NCBI RefSeq assembly: GCF_001544615.1
Contig: NZ_FCNV02000004.1
Location: 310,001-374,000, forward strand
From: Caballeronia concitans
GTDB lineage: Bacteria; Pseudomonadota; Gammaproteobacteria; Burkholderiales; Burkholderiaceae
DNA length: 64,000 nt
Reading direction: 5' to 3'
Shown here: positions 56,221 to 64,000 of the stretch, piece after piece
Position numbering within the stretch: the stretch's first letter is position 1
Layout: every line of letters begins with the position of its first letter
Notes under the pieces: generated by a model
Seen by the model: only the letters and a program-made list of their open reading frames with translations
What the model was told of the DNA's origin: nothing
Databases searched by the model: none
Program-made: the position numbers and the translations under genes

Positions 56221-56886
56221 TCAGCGCGGGCCGGTGCCTTCCGCCGACCGGTCCCAACCGAACGCCTGCACGCCCGTCACCGGCTGATCCACGGCGACGA
56301 CGCCGCAAATCTCTCCGGGCATCGGCAGCACGAGTCCATGCCACGACGACGAATCCGCGCCCGGCTCGCCGCGCTCGGCGCGCGCTCTCGCGCGGCGCGC
56401 CGCCTCCGCAACCGCAGCAGGCGCGCCCTGCACGCCCGGCGCCTCGATGCTGAGCCCGATCCCCACGTTCGCCGCCGCCACCGCGACCACGATCCAGATG
56501 CCCGAGTACGACACATCGACGCCCAGACTGCGTTCGCCGCTCGCGTCGCGGACGACGAGGCGTTCGTCCGGCGCATCTTCCACGCGCACTTCCTGCGGAC
56601 GGCAGGCGAACATCTGCGATACGACGAGCCGCAACGTCGCGCGCGCGACGCCGAAGCGCCGGCCGATCGATGAATTCGGATAAAGCCGCGCCCGTCTGCG
56701 CTCGGCAATGCTGAGCCAGCTGCCGATATTCGATGCCGATGCAAAGCGGAATTCGCTCGTGACGAGCCACAGACAGACTTCGCCCTTTTCGGGCACGCGA
56801 TCGACGGTGCGCGACTTGGCGAGATCGTGGAAATGCCAAGGCAGGTTGTCCGCCAGTTCGAGCGGAAGGCCGGTGGAGTCGTCCAT
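56221..56886 (-). CDS. Degenerate 4'-phosphopantetheinyl-transferase-like protein
   Basis: This 221-residue protein has the general layout of a Sfp-type PPTase. VCLWLVTSEFRF is followed by LSIAERRRARLYPN, RRFGVARATLRLVVSQMFAC, then SYSG and IGLSIEA. True PPTases have NLSHSG and VGVDIE, whose His, Asp and Glu bind CoA and Mg. Here His is Tyr (SYSG, residues 126-129) and the first acidic Mg ligand is Ser (IGLSIEA, 143-149). Transferase activity is doubtful. It lies 166 bases upstream of the Fae homolog on the same strand, so the two could be co-transcribed. Start ATG at 56886; a GTG three bases earlier is possible. Confidence 0.65.
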   Translation of the reverse strand: MDDSTGLPLELADNLPWHFHDLAKSRTVDRVPEKGEVCLWLVTSEFRFASASNIGSWLSIAERRRARLYPNSSIGRRFGVARATLRLVVSQMFACRPQEVRVEDAPDERLVVRDASGERSLGVDVSYSGIWIVVAVAAANVGIGLSIEAPGVQGAPAAVAEAARRARARAERGEPGADSSSWHGLVLPMPGEICGVVAVDQPVTGVQAFGWDRSAEGTGPR

Positions 56887-57183
56887 CACGTAGTCGTTCC
56901 CAGCGAAACGGCGGCTTCACACGGCATGGCGGCGCTCCTTGCGATTATTTTGACGTTGTGCGTCCCGAGCGGGCAAAGGACGATTTTCCGGAGCCGATCC
57001 TTAACAAATGCTTAGGCGCATCGGAAACATCCGAAATCGTTTGCGGAGAAGCCCTTACGGGTCATTCCGGAGTTGATCGCATCTCACACACACCCTCAAA
57101 AATCCTCGATTCCTTCGCCGTGAAGCGCCGCCGCAGAATGCCGCATCCACCAACGGAGCCGACCTTCGACGACAGAACGTCAT

Positions 57184-58245
57184 TCAATCCCGATAAAGCG
57201 CACTCGCCATATAACGGCGCTGCAGGTCGCCCAGAACGGCTGCCAGGATCGCGCTGACGGGCAGTGCGAGCAGCACGCCGAAAAAGCCGAACAACTGGCC
57301 GAATGCGAGCAGCGCGAAGATCACCGCGAGCGGGTGCAGCCCGATGCGGTTCCCCACGAGTTTCGGCACGAGAAAACAGCTCTCCAGGATCTGCCCGGCT
57401 CCGTACACGGCGGCGACCGCAGCGAGTCCGTACCATCCGCCAAACTGAAGCACGCCGGCGATAAGGGCGAGCACCAGCCCCAATGCGAAGCCCACGTATG
57501 GAATGAAGACCGCGAAGCCGGTGAAGAGTCCGATCGGCAACGCGATCTCGACACCGGTCATGCTCAACGCTATCGAGTAGAAGACGGCCAGCAGCGCCAT
57601 CACCACCAACTGGCCGCGCAAGTATTGCGAGAGCATACGATCCATCTCGGTCACCAGACGCCGGACGTTGGCAACCCACCGTCGCGGCACGAGGCTTTCC
57701 ATGCGCGCGAATATCTGATGCCTGTCGTAGAGCTGATAGAAGAGCACGAGCGGCACCAGCACGAGGTTGCTCACTACGGGCAGCACGATGTCGGTGCCCG
57801 TGCGCACGTAGCGCCATGCAGCGACCACGACGGTCTGACCGTCTCCGATCGTGTCGCCCGCCAGTAGATGGCGGACTTCCGCGAGGTCGAGCGAGTAGCT
57901 GATCCCCAGCAGTGCCAGACGTGGCTGCAGGCACGCGTTCAGGTTCGCGACGAACACGGGAATGTTCCTCGCGAGTTGTGGTCCCTCCTTGTGCACGACC
58001 GCGAACACGAGCAGCGGCAGCAACGTCAGGACCAACGCGAAAGCGAACATCATCAGCAACACCGCAACTGCACGTGGCACGCGCTGGCGCACCATCCATT
58101 CGACGCCCGGTTGCAACACGTACGCGATGAGCGCACCGAGCAGGAATGGCGTCAGGACCGGGCGCAAGATCCATAGAAGAACACCGAGCGCAGCCGCGAT
58201 GGCGCCCCAGGCAAGCGTCTGACGCTGATAGGAAGTGAGAGTCAT
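57184..58245 (-). CDS. AI-2E (PerM) family transporter
   Basis: This 353-residue membrane protein has about eight helices. The characteristic FLLGALIAYVLQPGVEWMV lies near residue 35 and FIPYVGFALGLVLALIAGVL near 230. Family members are proposed to export autoinducer-2 or to act as ion-coupled antiporters; the substrate here is unknown. It is the last gene of the NodT-EmrA-EmrB operon, 29 bases after emrB. Confidence 0.86.
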   Translation of the reverse strand: MTLTSYQRQTLAWGAIAAALGVLLWILRPVLTPFLLGALIAYVLQPGVEWMVRQRVPRAVAVLLMMFAFALVLTLLPLLVFAVVHKEGPQLARNIPVFVANLNACLQPRLALLGISYSLDLAEVRHLLAGDTIGDGQTVVVAAWRYVRTGTDIVLPVVSNLVLVPLVLFYQLYDRHQIFARMESLVPRRWVANVRRLVTEMDRMLSQYLRGQLVVMALLAVFYSIALSMTGVEIALPIGLFTGFAVFIPYVGFALGLVLALIAGVLQFGGWYGLAAVAAVYGAGQILESCFLVPKLVGNRIGLHPLAVIFALLAFGQLFGFFGVLLALPVSAILAAVLGDLQRRYMASALYRD

Positions 58246-58274
58246 GGTGAAACGTCGGCCATCGGTAGTCGCGA

Positions 58275-59816
58275 TCAATGCGCCTGCGAGGTATCCGCAA
58301 TACGCGTCGGTCTGGGCGCTAGCCAGATCGCGAGCGCCCCGATCACGAAGCAACACGCGATGTCGAAGAACAACTGGTTCGTGGCGAGCATTACCGCTTG
58401 GGACTCGACCATGTTGCTGATCTGCGCCTGCGCCTGATGCACGCTCCACCCCGAATGCGTCAGGGTGGCCGCATAGTGACCGGCCTGATCCACGAGGCCC
58501 GACAACTCCGCGCGGTTGTATTTGGTTTTGTCCTCCCACAGCGTATTGACGAGCGACGTGGCGATCGCCCCGCCGAAGGTCCGGCAGAAGTTCATGAGCC
58601 CCGCCGCCGACGCAGTCTCCGGCTCGTCGACGCTGCTCAAGCCGAGGCTCGTGACCGGCACGAAGAACATCGGCAGGCCGATGCCCAGCAACAGCAGCGG
58701 CAACGCCACCTGCCAGAAGTCCATCGCCGAATTGTTGTGCGTGCGGTAGAGCGTGACCGAGCCGAGCCACATCACACCGCAGAACACGAGCCAACGCGGG
58801 TCGGCCTTGGTCGAAAGCCGCGCGGCGATCGGCGCCACGATGACCGCGAAGATGCCGGTCGTGGCCGTCGCGTACCCGGCCCACGTCGCCGTGTAGCCCA
58901 TATTGCTTTGCAACCACAACGGCGTGAGCACCGTGGCGCCGAAGTACGCGCCGAATGCCAGCGACACGGTGAGCACGCTCGCGGCGAAACCGCGATGGCG
59001 GAACACGCGCAGATCGACGACGGGGTTGCGCTCAGTCAGTTCCCAGATGAGAAAGGCAATGAAGCCGAGCACCGCAATCACCGCGAGCACGCGAATCTCC
59101 ATCGAGCTGAACCAGTCCTTGTCCTTGCCTTCGTCGAGCATGATCTGCAGCGCCGAGACCCAGATGACGAGCAGCGCGAGACCGATCGCATCGATGCGCG
59201 TGCGTATCGTCACGGTCTCGTAACGCTTGACGAGCAGCCACCCGAAGTAACCGCAGATCAACGCAACCGGGACGTTGATGAAGAAGATGTACGACCAGTG
59301 GTAATCGTCGCAGATGATGCCGCCCAGCACGGGACCCATCACGGGCGCGATGAGCGTCGTCATGCTCCACAGCCCCAGCGCGACGGCGGCCTTCTCTTTC
59401 GGGAAAATACGCAGCAGCAACGTTTGCGACAGCGGCATGAGCGGGCCGCCCGCGAGCCCCTGAAACACGCGAAACAGCACGAGCGTACCGAGCGATGTGG
59501 CCATGCCGCACAGCGCCGAACAGACCCCGAACATGACAAGCGCCGTGATGAACACGCGCACCGTTCCGAAGCGGCTCGCGAGCCAGCCTGTCAGCGGCAC
59601 GGTGATCGCTTCGGCTACCGCGTACGACGTGATCACGTAGGTCCCCTGGCTCGTCGAAGAGCCGAGAGCACCGGAAATGGTCGCCACCGAAACGTTGGCG
59701 ATGGTGGTGTCCAGCACCGCGACGAAGTTGGCCGCGGCGATCATCAACGCCGCGACGATCAGCATGGGCCCGCTCAGCGGCGGCAACGAGATGTCGTTGA
59801 CCTGACTGGTAGACAT
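58275..59816 (-). CDS. emrB: DHA2-family multidrug exporter, EmrB type
   Basis: This 513-residue MFS exporter has fourteen hydrophobic helices. DTTIANVSVATISGALG lies in the first helix, GWLASRFGTVRVF in the first loop and GPVLGGIICDDYHWSYIFFI near residue 160, all typical of EmrB/DHA2. It should pump hydrophobic toxicants through the EmrA adaptor and the outer-membrane NodT partner encoded just upstream. It starts 12 bases after emrA ends. Confidence 0.91.
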   Translation of the reverse strand: MSTSQVNDISLPPLSGPMLIVAALMIAAANFVAVLDTTIANVSVATISGALGSSTSQGTYVITSYAVAEAITVPLTGWLASRFGTVRVFITALVMFGVCSALCGMATSLGTLVLFRVFQGLAGGPLMPLSQTLLLRIFPKEKAAVALGLWSMTTLIAPVMGPVLGGIICDDYHWSYIFFINVPVALICGYFGWLLVKRYETVTIRTRIDAIGLALLVIWVSALQIMLDEGKDKDWFSSMEIRVLAVIAVLGFIAFLIWELTERNPVVDLRVFRHRGFAASVLTVSLAFGAYFGATVLTPLWLQSNMGYTATWAGYATATTGIFAVIVAPIAARLSTKADPRWLVFCGVMWLGSVTLYRTHNNSAMDFWQVALPLLLLGIGLPMFFVPVTSLGLSSVDEPETASAAGLMNFCRTFGGAIATSLVNTLWEDKTKYNRAELSGLVDQAGHYAATLTHSGWSVHQAQAQISNMVESQAVMLATNQLFFDIACCFVIGALAIWLAPRPTRIADTSQAH

Positions 59817-59828
59817 GGCGTCGTATCC

Positions 59829-61043
59829 TCAGTGTGCGGGGGCGTCGTTGCCGCCCTGCGTGTCGACAGTCGCTTCCATCGACAGATTGATGCCGAGCGG
59901 ATGCGCACGAAGTTCGGCCGGATCGAGCCTGACGCGCACCGGAAGGCGCTGAACGACCTTGATCCAGTTGCCGGTTGCGTTCTGCGCGGGAATCATCGCG
60001 AACGCGGAGCCGGAACCGCCCGCGAGACCCGAGACCGTTCCGTGATAGACGACCTTGCTGCCGTACAGGTCCGACTTCAGTTCGACCGGCTGACCGATAC
60101 GAACCTTGCCGAGTTGCGTCTCCTTGAAGTTGGCATCCACATACACCGATTCCAGCGGCACGACCGACATCAACGACGCGCCGGTCTGCACGCGCTGACC
60201 GATCTGCACCTGGCGGCTCGCGACGACGCCGTCGACCGGCGCGCGCAGCACCGTGCGCTCCAGATCGACGCGTGCCTGATCGCGCTTCGCGCGGGCGAGC
60301 AGCACTTCCGGATTGGTCTCGACGGTCGTGTCCGCGATCAGCACCTTGTTCGCCGCAAGCGATCCGATTGCCGCGTCGCGGCTCGCCTTCGCCTGGGCCG
60401 CCGCGGCGCGGGCCGCGTCGAGCGCCGCCTTGGCCGTGGAGAAAGCGGCTCGCGCGTTGCTCAGTTCTTCGCCGGATACGCTGCCGGTATGGCTCAGCAC
60501 TTCGCGACGTTGCAGATCGATCGCCGCGCGGTCGAAGTCGGCCTGCGCCGAGGCGATCTGCGCGGCCATGCGCGTTTCCTCGGCTGCGCGCGCATTGACC
60601 TGCGCGGCGAGTTCGGTGCCGGTCGCAACATAGCCGCGCACCTTGCGCTCGGCGCGGCCCAGATCCGCTTCGGCCTGCGCCAGCGCGATCTTCGCGTCGG
60701 TGTCGTCGATCACGGCGAGTACGTCGCCTCGATGAACCCGCTGCGTGTTCACGACCGGCACGCTCTTCACGATTCCGCTCACGGCCGGCGTGATCGATGC
60801 CACTTCCGCCGCGGTGTAGGCGTTGTCCGTCGAGACATAACGCGATGCAACGAAGTGCCAGTAGCCCGCAAAGCCGAGGCCGCTCACAGCAATCGCGCCG
60901 GCGAAGAGCGCGAAGAGCTTCTTGCGCCTGGAAGGAGGCGCGTCGGCCTGAGCATGAGCGCCGGTATCAGCGGGCGCTGCGGCTGCGGAAGGCGAGTCGG
61001 GCATCAGAGACTCTTTGTTCTTCAGGAGCTGGGTTTCAGACAT
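59829..61043 (-). CDS. emrA: EmrA-type membrane-fusion (HlyD family) adaptor
   Basis: This 404-residue periplasmic adaptor is anchored by one TM helix near residues 43-63. The beta-barrel/lipoyl entry is STDNAYTAAEVASITPAVSG, a long Ala-rich coiled coil spans about 105-220, and DGVVASRQVQIGQRVQTGAS completes the lipoyl half. VDANFKETQLGKVRIGQPVE is typical of EmrA. An AAGGA site precedes the ATG. Located between the NodT-like gene and emrB. Confidence 0.91.
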   Translation of the reverse strand: MSETQLLKNKESLMPDSPSAAAAPADTGAHAQADAPPSRRKKLFALFAGAIAVSGLGFAGYWHFVASRYVSTDNAYTAAEVASITPAVSGIVKSVPVVNTQRVHRGDVLAVIDDTDAKIALAQAEADLGRAERKVRGYVATGTELAAQVNARAAEETRMAAQIASAQADFDRAAIDLQRREVLSHTGSVSGEELSNARAAFSTAKAALDAARAAAAQAKASRDAAIGSLAANKVLIADTTVETNPEVLLARAKRDQARVDLERTVLRAPVDGVVASRQVQIGQRVQTGASLMSVVPLESVYVDANFKETQLGKVRIGQPVELKSDLYGSKVVYHGTVSGLAGGSGSAFAMIPAQNATGNWIKVVQRLPVRVRLDPAELRAHPLGINLSMEATVDTQGGNDAPAH

Positions 61044-61060
61044 GATCGTGATCCTTGGAG

Positions 61061-62570
61061 TCAGCTTTGCTTGTTGGGATGGCCGTCGTCGTTCGCGCTC
61101 GCCACGCTGGCCTGGAAGCCGCCGCCAAGCGCGCGCACGAGGGCGACATCGAGCGAGAAGGTGCGGGAGCGGATATCGGCGAGCTGGCGCTGCGCGGATG
61201 TCATGGTGTCGGCGGCGTTCAGCACTTCTATGTATCCCGCCAGCCCTGCGCGATAGCGGTCGAGCGCCACTTGATGCGCTTGCGACGCAGCGTCATACGC
61301 GGCTTGCGCGGCCTGCAGGCGGTCGCCCAGCGCGCGTTTGCTCGCGGCGACGTCGGCCACGTCGTGCAGCGCCTTGGTCAGCGTTTCGTCGTAGTTCGCG
61401 ACGGCCTCGTCGTACGTCGCCCGCGCGCCGCGCAGTTCGCCGCGCAAGCGTCCGCCGTTGAAGATGGGCAACGTGACCGCAGGCCCGAAGTTGCCGACGA
61501 GTGAACCGGAATTCGTGAGCATGTTCAGCCCGAGCGACTGAAAGCCGATCATCGCGCCGAGGTTGACGTTCGGATAGAAGCCGGCCCGCGCGACGTCGAT
61601 CCGTTTGGCCGCTGCCTCGACCCGCAGGCGCGCGATGACGACATCCGGGCGGCGGCCCAGCAGACCCAGCGCAAGATTCGAAGGCATGCCGGCTGGCTGA
61701 GTGAGATCGACGGCCGGACGCGCGATCCGCAAGCCCCGGTCAGGACCAGCGCCCATCAGCGCTGCGATCTGATTGCGCTCGAGCGCAATGGATTCGTCGA
61801 GTGCGAGCAAGTCGGCCTGCGCGCTTTGCTGCTTCGACTCGGCTTGCTTCACGCCCGCCTGCGTTTCGAGTCCGTTCGCGAAGCGTTCTCTGAACAACTG
61901 CGCGGATTCGGTGCGCACCTGCAATGCGGCCCGCGCGCTGTCGCGTTCGGCAAAGAGCCGCGCGAGGTCGGCATACGCTGCGGCAATCGACGTAGATAAC
62001 ACCATGCGGGCCTGCGCAGCGTCGGCGCGGGCGGCTTCCAGTTCCGACGTCGCCGCGGCGAGCGCCGCGCGATTCTTGCCCCCAGAAGTCAATTTCGTAG
62101 TTGAAGTTGAGTTCGGCGCTGCCGTAAGGACGCCATCCGTGAGGCACGAACTCGGACGGGATGCCGTTGTTGTAGCTCTGCTTCTGCTTTTCGACCGAGC
62201 CCTGCGCGTTCACTTCCGGCAGCAGCGCGGCACCTGCTACTTGCGCCGACGCCTCCGCGTTATGCAGGCGGGCCTGAGCGGCGGCTAGTGTCGGCTCGTC
62301 GTTGAGCGCTTCCGCGATCAGGCCGTTCAGTTGCGAGTCGTTGTAGCCGACCCACCATTGATCCCTCGGCCAGACGGCTGGAGTGCCGGCCTCTTTGCCG
62401 GCGTCCGCGCCGAGCGTCTGTGCCATCTCGTACCGGCCGATGTCCTTCGTGACCGGCTTCTCCGGCATGTCAGGCAACTGCGCGCACGCGCTCGCCACCA
62501 TCGCGAAGGCCATCGCGACGGCCACCTTCATTGGCATGGCTCGACTTCGAGTTTCCGTGATTGCTTGCAT
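61061..62570 (-). pseudogene. NodT-family outer-membrane efflux lipoprotein, interrupted by a one-base frameshift
   Basis: With one correction this encodes an outer-membrane efflux channel of about 500 residues. A signal peptide ends in a lipobox (ASAC near residue 29), WPRDQWWVGYNDSQLNGLI follows, then the helical barrel repeats (ALNDEPTLAAAQARLHNAEA) and the second half ending in the NodT pattern. The frames switch at FNYEIDFWG: the minus strand reads TGGGGGCAAGAAT where W-G-K-N needs TGGGGCAAGAAT. So 62079-62083 is a C5 (G5 on the coding strand) run with one extra base. This may be a real phase change, decay or a sequencing error. First gene of the efflux operon. Confidence 0.85.
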
Positions 62571-62606
62571 CGTCCTTACTCCGCATCGCTCATTTCGATA
62601 CTGAAC

Positions 62607-62635
62607 AGTCTAGTTATGCATAAAACGGTTGTCAA
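62607..62635 (-). promoter_or_regulatory. Sigma-70-type promoter of the efflux operon
   Basis: On the minus strand a perfect -35 TTGACA (62635-62630) is followed after 17 bases by TAGACT (62612-62607), a 4/6 match to the -10. Transcription would start near 62600, about 30 bases before the NodT-like start codon. Confidence 0.65.
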
Positions 62636-62643
62636 CAAAAACA

Positions 62644-62655
62644 AACCGTACGGTT
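62644..62655. promoter_or_regulatory. Palindromic operator candidate (AACCGTACGGTT)
   Basis: A 12-bp perfect palindrome lies between the divergent efflux operon and TetR-type regulator gene, 8 bases upstream of the efflux -35 box. Its position and symmetry fit a binding site for the TetR-type regulator encoded at 62754-63371. Confidence 0.6.
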
Positions 62656-62753
62656 CAGATATGGTAGATTGATGACATGGAAGACAGCGTCGGCTGCGGG
62701 CGGAGTCCGCGCGCCGTGCCGTTGCATCACCGTTCAGACGGAGGGAATTGACA

Positions 62754-63371
62754 ATGAGAGTGAAGACAGAAGAAAAGCGGCAGGCGATCATCGACGCCGC
62801 GTTCCAGGTATTCAGCGAAGTAGGATTCGAGCGAGCGTCGATGTCCGAGATCGCCGCGCGGGCAGGCGGATCCAAGGCCACGCTTTACAGCTATTACGAG
62901 TCGAAAGAAGTGATGTTCGCCGACGTCATGATGGCTGCGGCGGAGGAAGCGAAAGTGGCGGTCGAGTTGCTCAAGAGCGCCGCGCCCGTGCGGGAAACGC
63001 TGCTGAAGTTCGGCAAGCACTATCTGGCCGCGACACTGACGCCGCAAGTCATGGCGGTGCGCCGTCTCGCTCATCACGAAGGCGGCCGATCGACCGTCGG
63101 CGCCCTCTTTTATGAACGCGGACCCAAGCCCGCCTGGCAGTTGATGACCGACTTCCTGCAACGCGCGATCGAGGCCAAGGAACTACGCAATTGCAACCCG
63201 GAGGTCGCGACCGCGCATCTGCGAAGTCTGTATGAAGCGGAATTGCTGGAGCCGTGCCTCGTTGGCGCGCCCGCGGATACGAGTGCTCGCAACATCGCGA
63301 AGGTCGTTCAGAGAGCGGTCGATGTGTTTCTCGCCGCGTACGGTCCGACGAAGAAGGGCGACGCCGAGTAG
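62754..63371 (+). CDS. TetR/AcrR-family regulator (AefR-like C-terminus)
   Basis: This 205-residue regulator has an N-terminal TetR HTH (AIIDAAFQVFSEVGFERASM, then ARAGGSKATLYSYYESKEVM). The C-terminal domain shows AHHEGGRSTVGALFYERGPK, the AefR-like pattern. I chose ATG 62754, with GAGGG upstream; a TTG two codons earlier is possible. It is divergent from the EmrAB-NodT operon and probably represses it through the AACCGTACGGTT palindrome (inference). Confidence 0.88.
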   Translation: MRVKTEEKRQAIIDAAFQVFSEVGFERASMSEIAARAGGSKATLYSYYESKEVMFADVMMAAAEEAKVAVELLKSAAPVRETLLKFGKHYLAATLTPQVMAVRRLAHHEGGRSTVGALFYERGPKPAWQLMTDFLQRAIEAKELRNCNPEVATAHLRSLYEAELLEPCLVGAPADTSARNIAKVVQRAVDVFLAAYGPTKKGDAE

Positions 63372-63828
63372 GCCGTCACTGGCCGCGTTCGACGCCCAAG
63401 CGTGGCGTTGTGGAGCGACCGGGCTCGGCGAGCGCACGGCAGCGAAGCAAAGCCGGGCATGATTTCGCCGACGGCGCTCAATCCGGCTTCAGCTTGCGCC
63501 AAGTGCATCGTCCACGAGCGGCAGAGGACGCGTGGCAATCTTCTCTGCCTCAGCGCGCTTGAGCCCCAAAGTCTGGAGCAGCATCGCAGCCGTACGTTCA
63601 GGGAGATGCTCTCCGCTGAAGCCAAGCTCCGCCAGCACTCGCGCGCGTGGCGATGCGGCACGCGTTCTGACGCGATTCCGTCAATCGGCGTAATCAGGAA
63701 GGCCGTTCCAGTGAATAGCCGAACGGCCTTCGTGCATATCGGGGCGCTTCAATGCAGCGGAATGCAGATTGCTGCCCTTGCGCGGTGACGCCGCCTCATC
63801 GGCGATCGCAAACGAACAGGAGCATCGC
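63372..63828. other. Intergenic region with a possible short coding remnant
   Basis: About 457 bases lie between the TetR-type gene and the OYE gene. On the minus strand 63489-63638 there is a 49-residue frame with protein-like composition (listed separately). No hairpin terminator or repeat is clear; the OYE promoter should lie near the right end. Confidence 0.4.
63489..63638 (-). CDS. Possible very small protein or gene remnant
   Basis: A frame from GTG (63638-63636) to TGA (63491-63489) gives 49 residues containing LAELGFSGEHLPERTAAMLL and a Lys/Glu-rich helix. Composition is natural for a soluble helical protein, unlike the other frames here. No good ribosome site is seen, and an in-frame stop lies a short way upstream. 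It may be a small gene or a decayed end of a longer one. Confidence 0.3.
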   Translation of the reverse strand: MLAELGFSGEHLPERTAAMLLQTLGLKRAEAEKIATRPLPLVDDALGAS

Positions 63829-64000
63829 ATGGCACAGACACCCGCTCTCTTCACCCCCGCGCGGCTGCGCGGCCTCGAACTCGCGAACCGCATCGTCATT
63901 GCGCCGATGTGCCAGTACTCGGCCGAAGACGGCTGCATGAACGACTGGCATCTCATCCATCTCGGGCAACTGGCGCTGTCGGGCGCGGCGCTGCTGACCA
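63829..64000 (+). CDS. Old Yellow Enzyme family NADH:flavin oxidoreductase, 5' part
   Basis: The first 57 residues are present and the frame runs off the right edge. It begins MAQTPALFTPARLRGLELAN, and the FMN-site pattern NRIVIAPMCQYSAEDG is typical of YqjM-like OYEs, which reduce activated C=C bonds such as those of enones. An AGGAG site lies 9 bases before the ATG. Substrate cannot be inferred. Confidence 0.88.
   Translation, partial: MAQTPALFTPARLRGLELANRIVIAPMCQYSAEDGCMNDWHLIHLGQLALSGAALLT

Overview
The window looks like a chromosomal segment of a beta-proteobacterium of the Burkholderiaceae, most likely Caballeronia or Paraburkholderia. This is inferred from uniformly high GC with strong G/C third-position bias, and from gene types and arrangements I associate with that group (TyrB-AroP, a DUF3034/truncated-globin/c-di-GMP cassette, an EmrAB-NodT efflux operon, BKACE, a Fae homolog). 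No rRNA, tRNA, IS element, prophage or CRISPR array is visible.

Layout. 0-4.6 kb: a partial gene, a small secreted protein, an aroP-tyrB aromatic amino acid operon (minus), two small proteins and an aroQ. 4.7-14 kb: an RcsC/RcsB-like two-component pair whose hybrid kinase carries a one-base frameshift in its ATP-binding domain, a membrane protein, a filamentous-haemagglutinin-type exoprotein fused to half of a glycosyltransferase, and a second RcsB-like regulator. 14.4-18.7 kb: a tightly coupled four-gene operon (DUF3034 outer-membrane protein, exported truncated globin, cupredoxin-like protein, GGDEF-EAL protein). 18.9-24 kb: pssA, a SnoaL-like/GFA pair, a KfrA-like coiled-coil protein, a DUF1016 nuclease and a Nudix hydrolase. 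24.1-29.3 kb: a catabolic operon (two SDRs, an MFS transporter, a BKACE enzyme) with a divergent AraC-type regulator.

29.8-48.8 kb is a polysaccharide locus: tyrosine autokinase/chain-length protein, wbpO and wbpP homologs (a route to UDP-GalNAcA), a MurJ-like flippase, three GT4 glycosyltransferases, two paralogous secreted beta-helix proteins, two FemAB/CelD-type acyltransferases, a hexapeptide acetyltransferase, a WecA-like initiating transferase and a polysaccharide deacetylase. I see no Wzy polymerase and no Wza-type outer-membrane exporter in the window. 49-56.9 kb holds bluB, a YeeE/YedE transporter, a LolD/FtsX/AttH operon, a formaldehyde-activating-enzyme homolog lacking the expected catalytic His, and a degenerate phosphopantetheinyl-transferase-like protein. 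57.2-63.4 kb is a NodT-EmrA-EmrB-AI-2E transporter operon with a divergent TetR regulator; its outer-membrane gene is frameshifted in a G5 run. The window ends inside an Old Yellow Enzyme gene.

The most unusual items are the exoprotein-glycosyltransferase chimera with an ACG codon where its start should be, the globin/cupredoxin/c-di-GMP operon, the Fae and PPTase look-alikes missing key residues, and a perfect palindrome found both inside and upstream of the DUF1016 gene.
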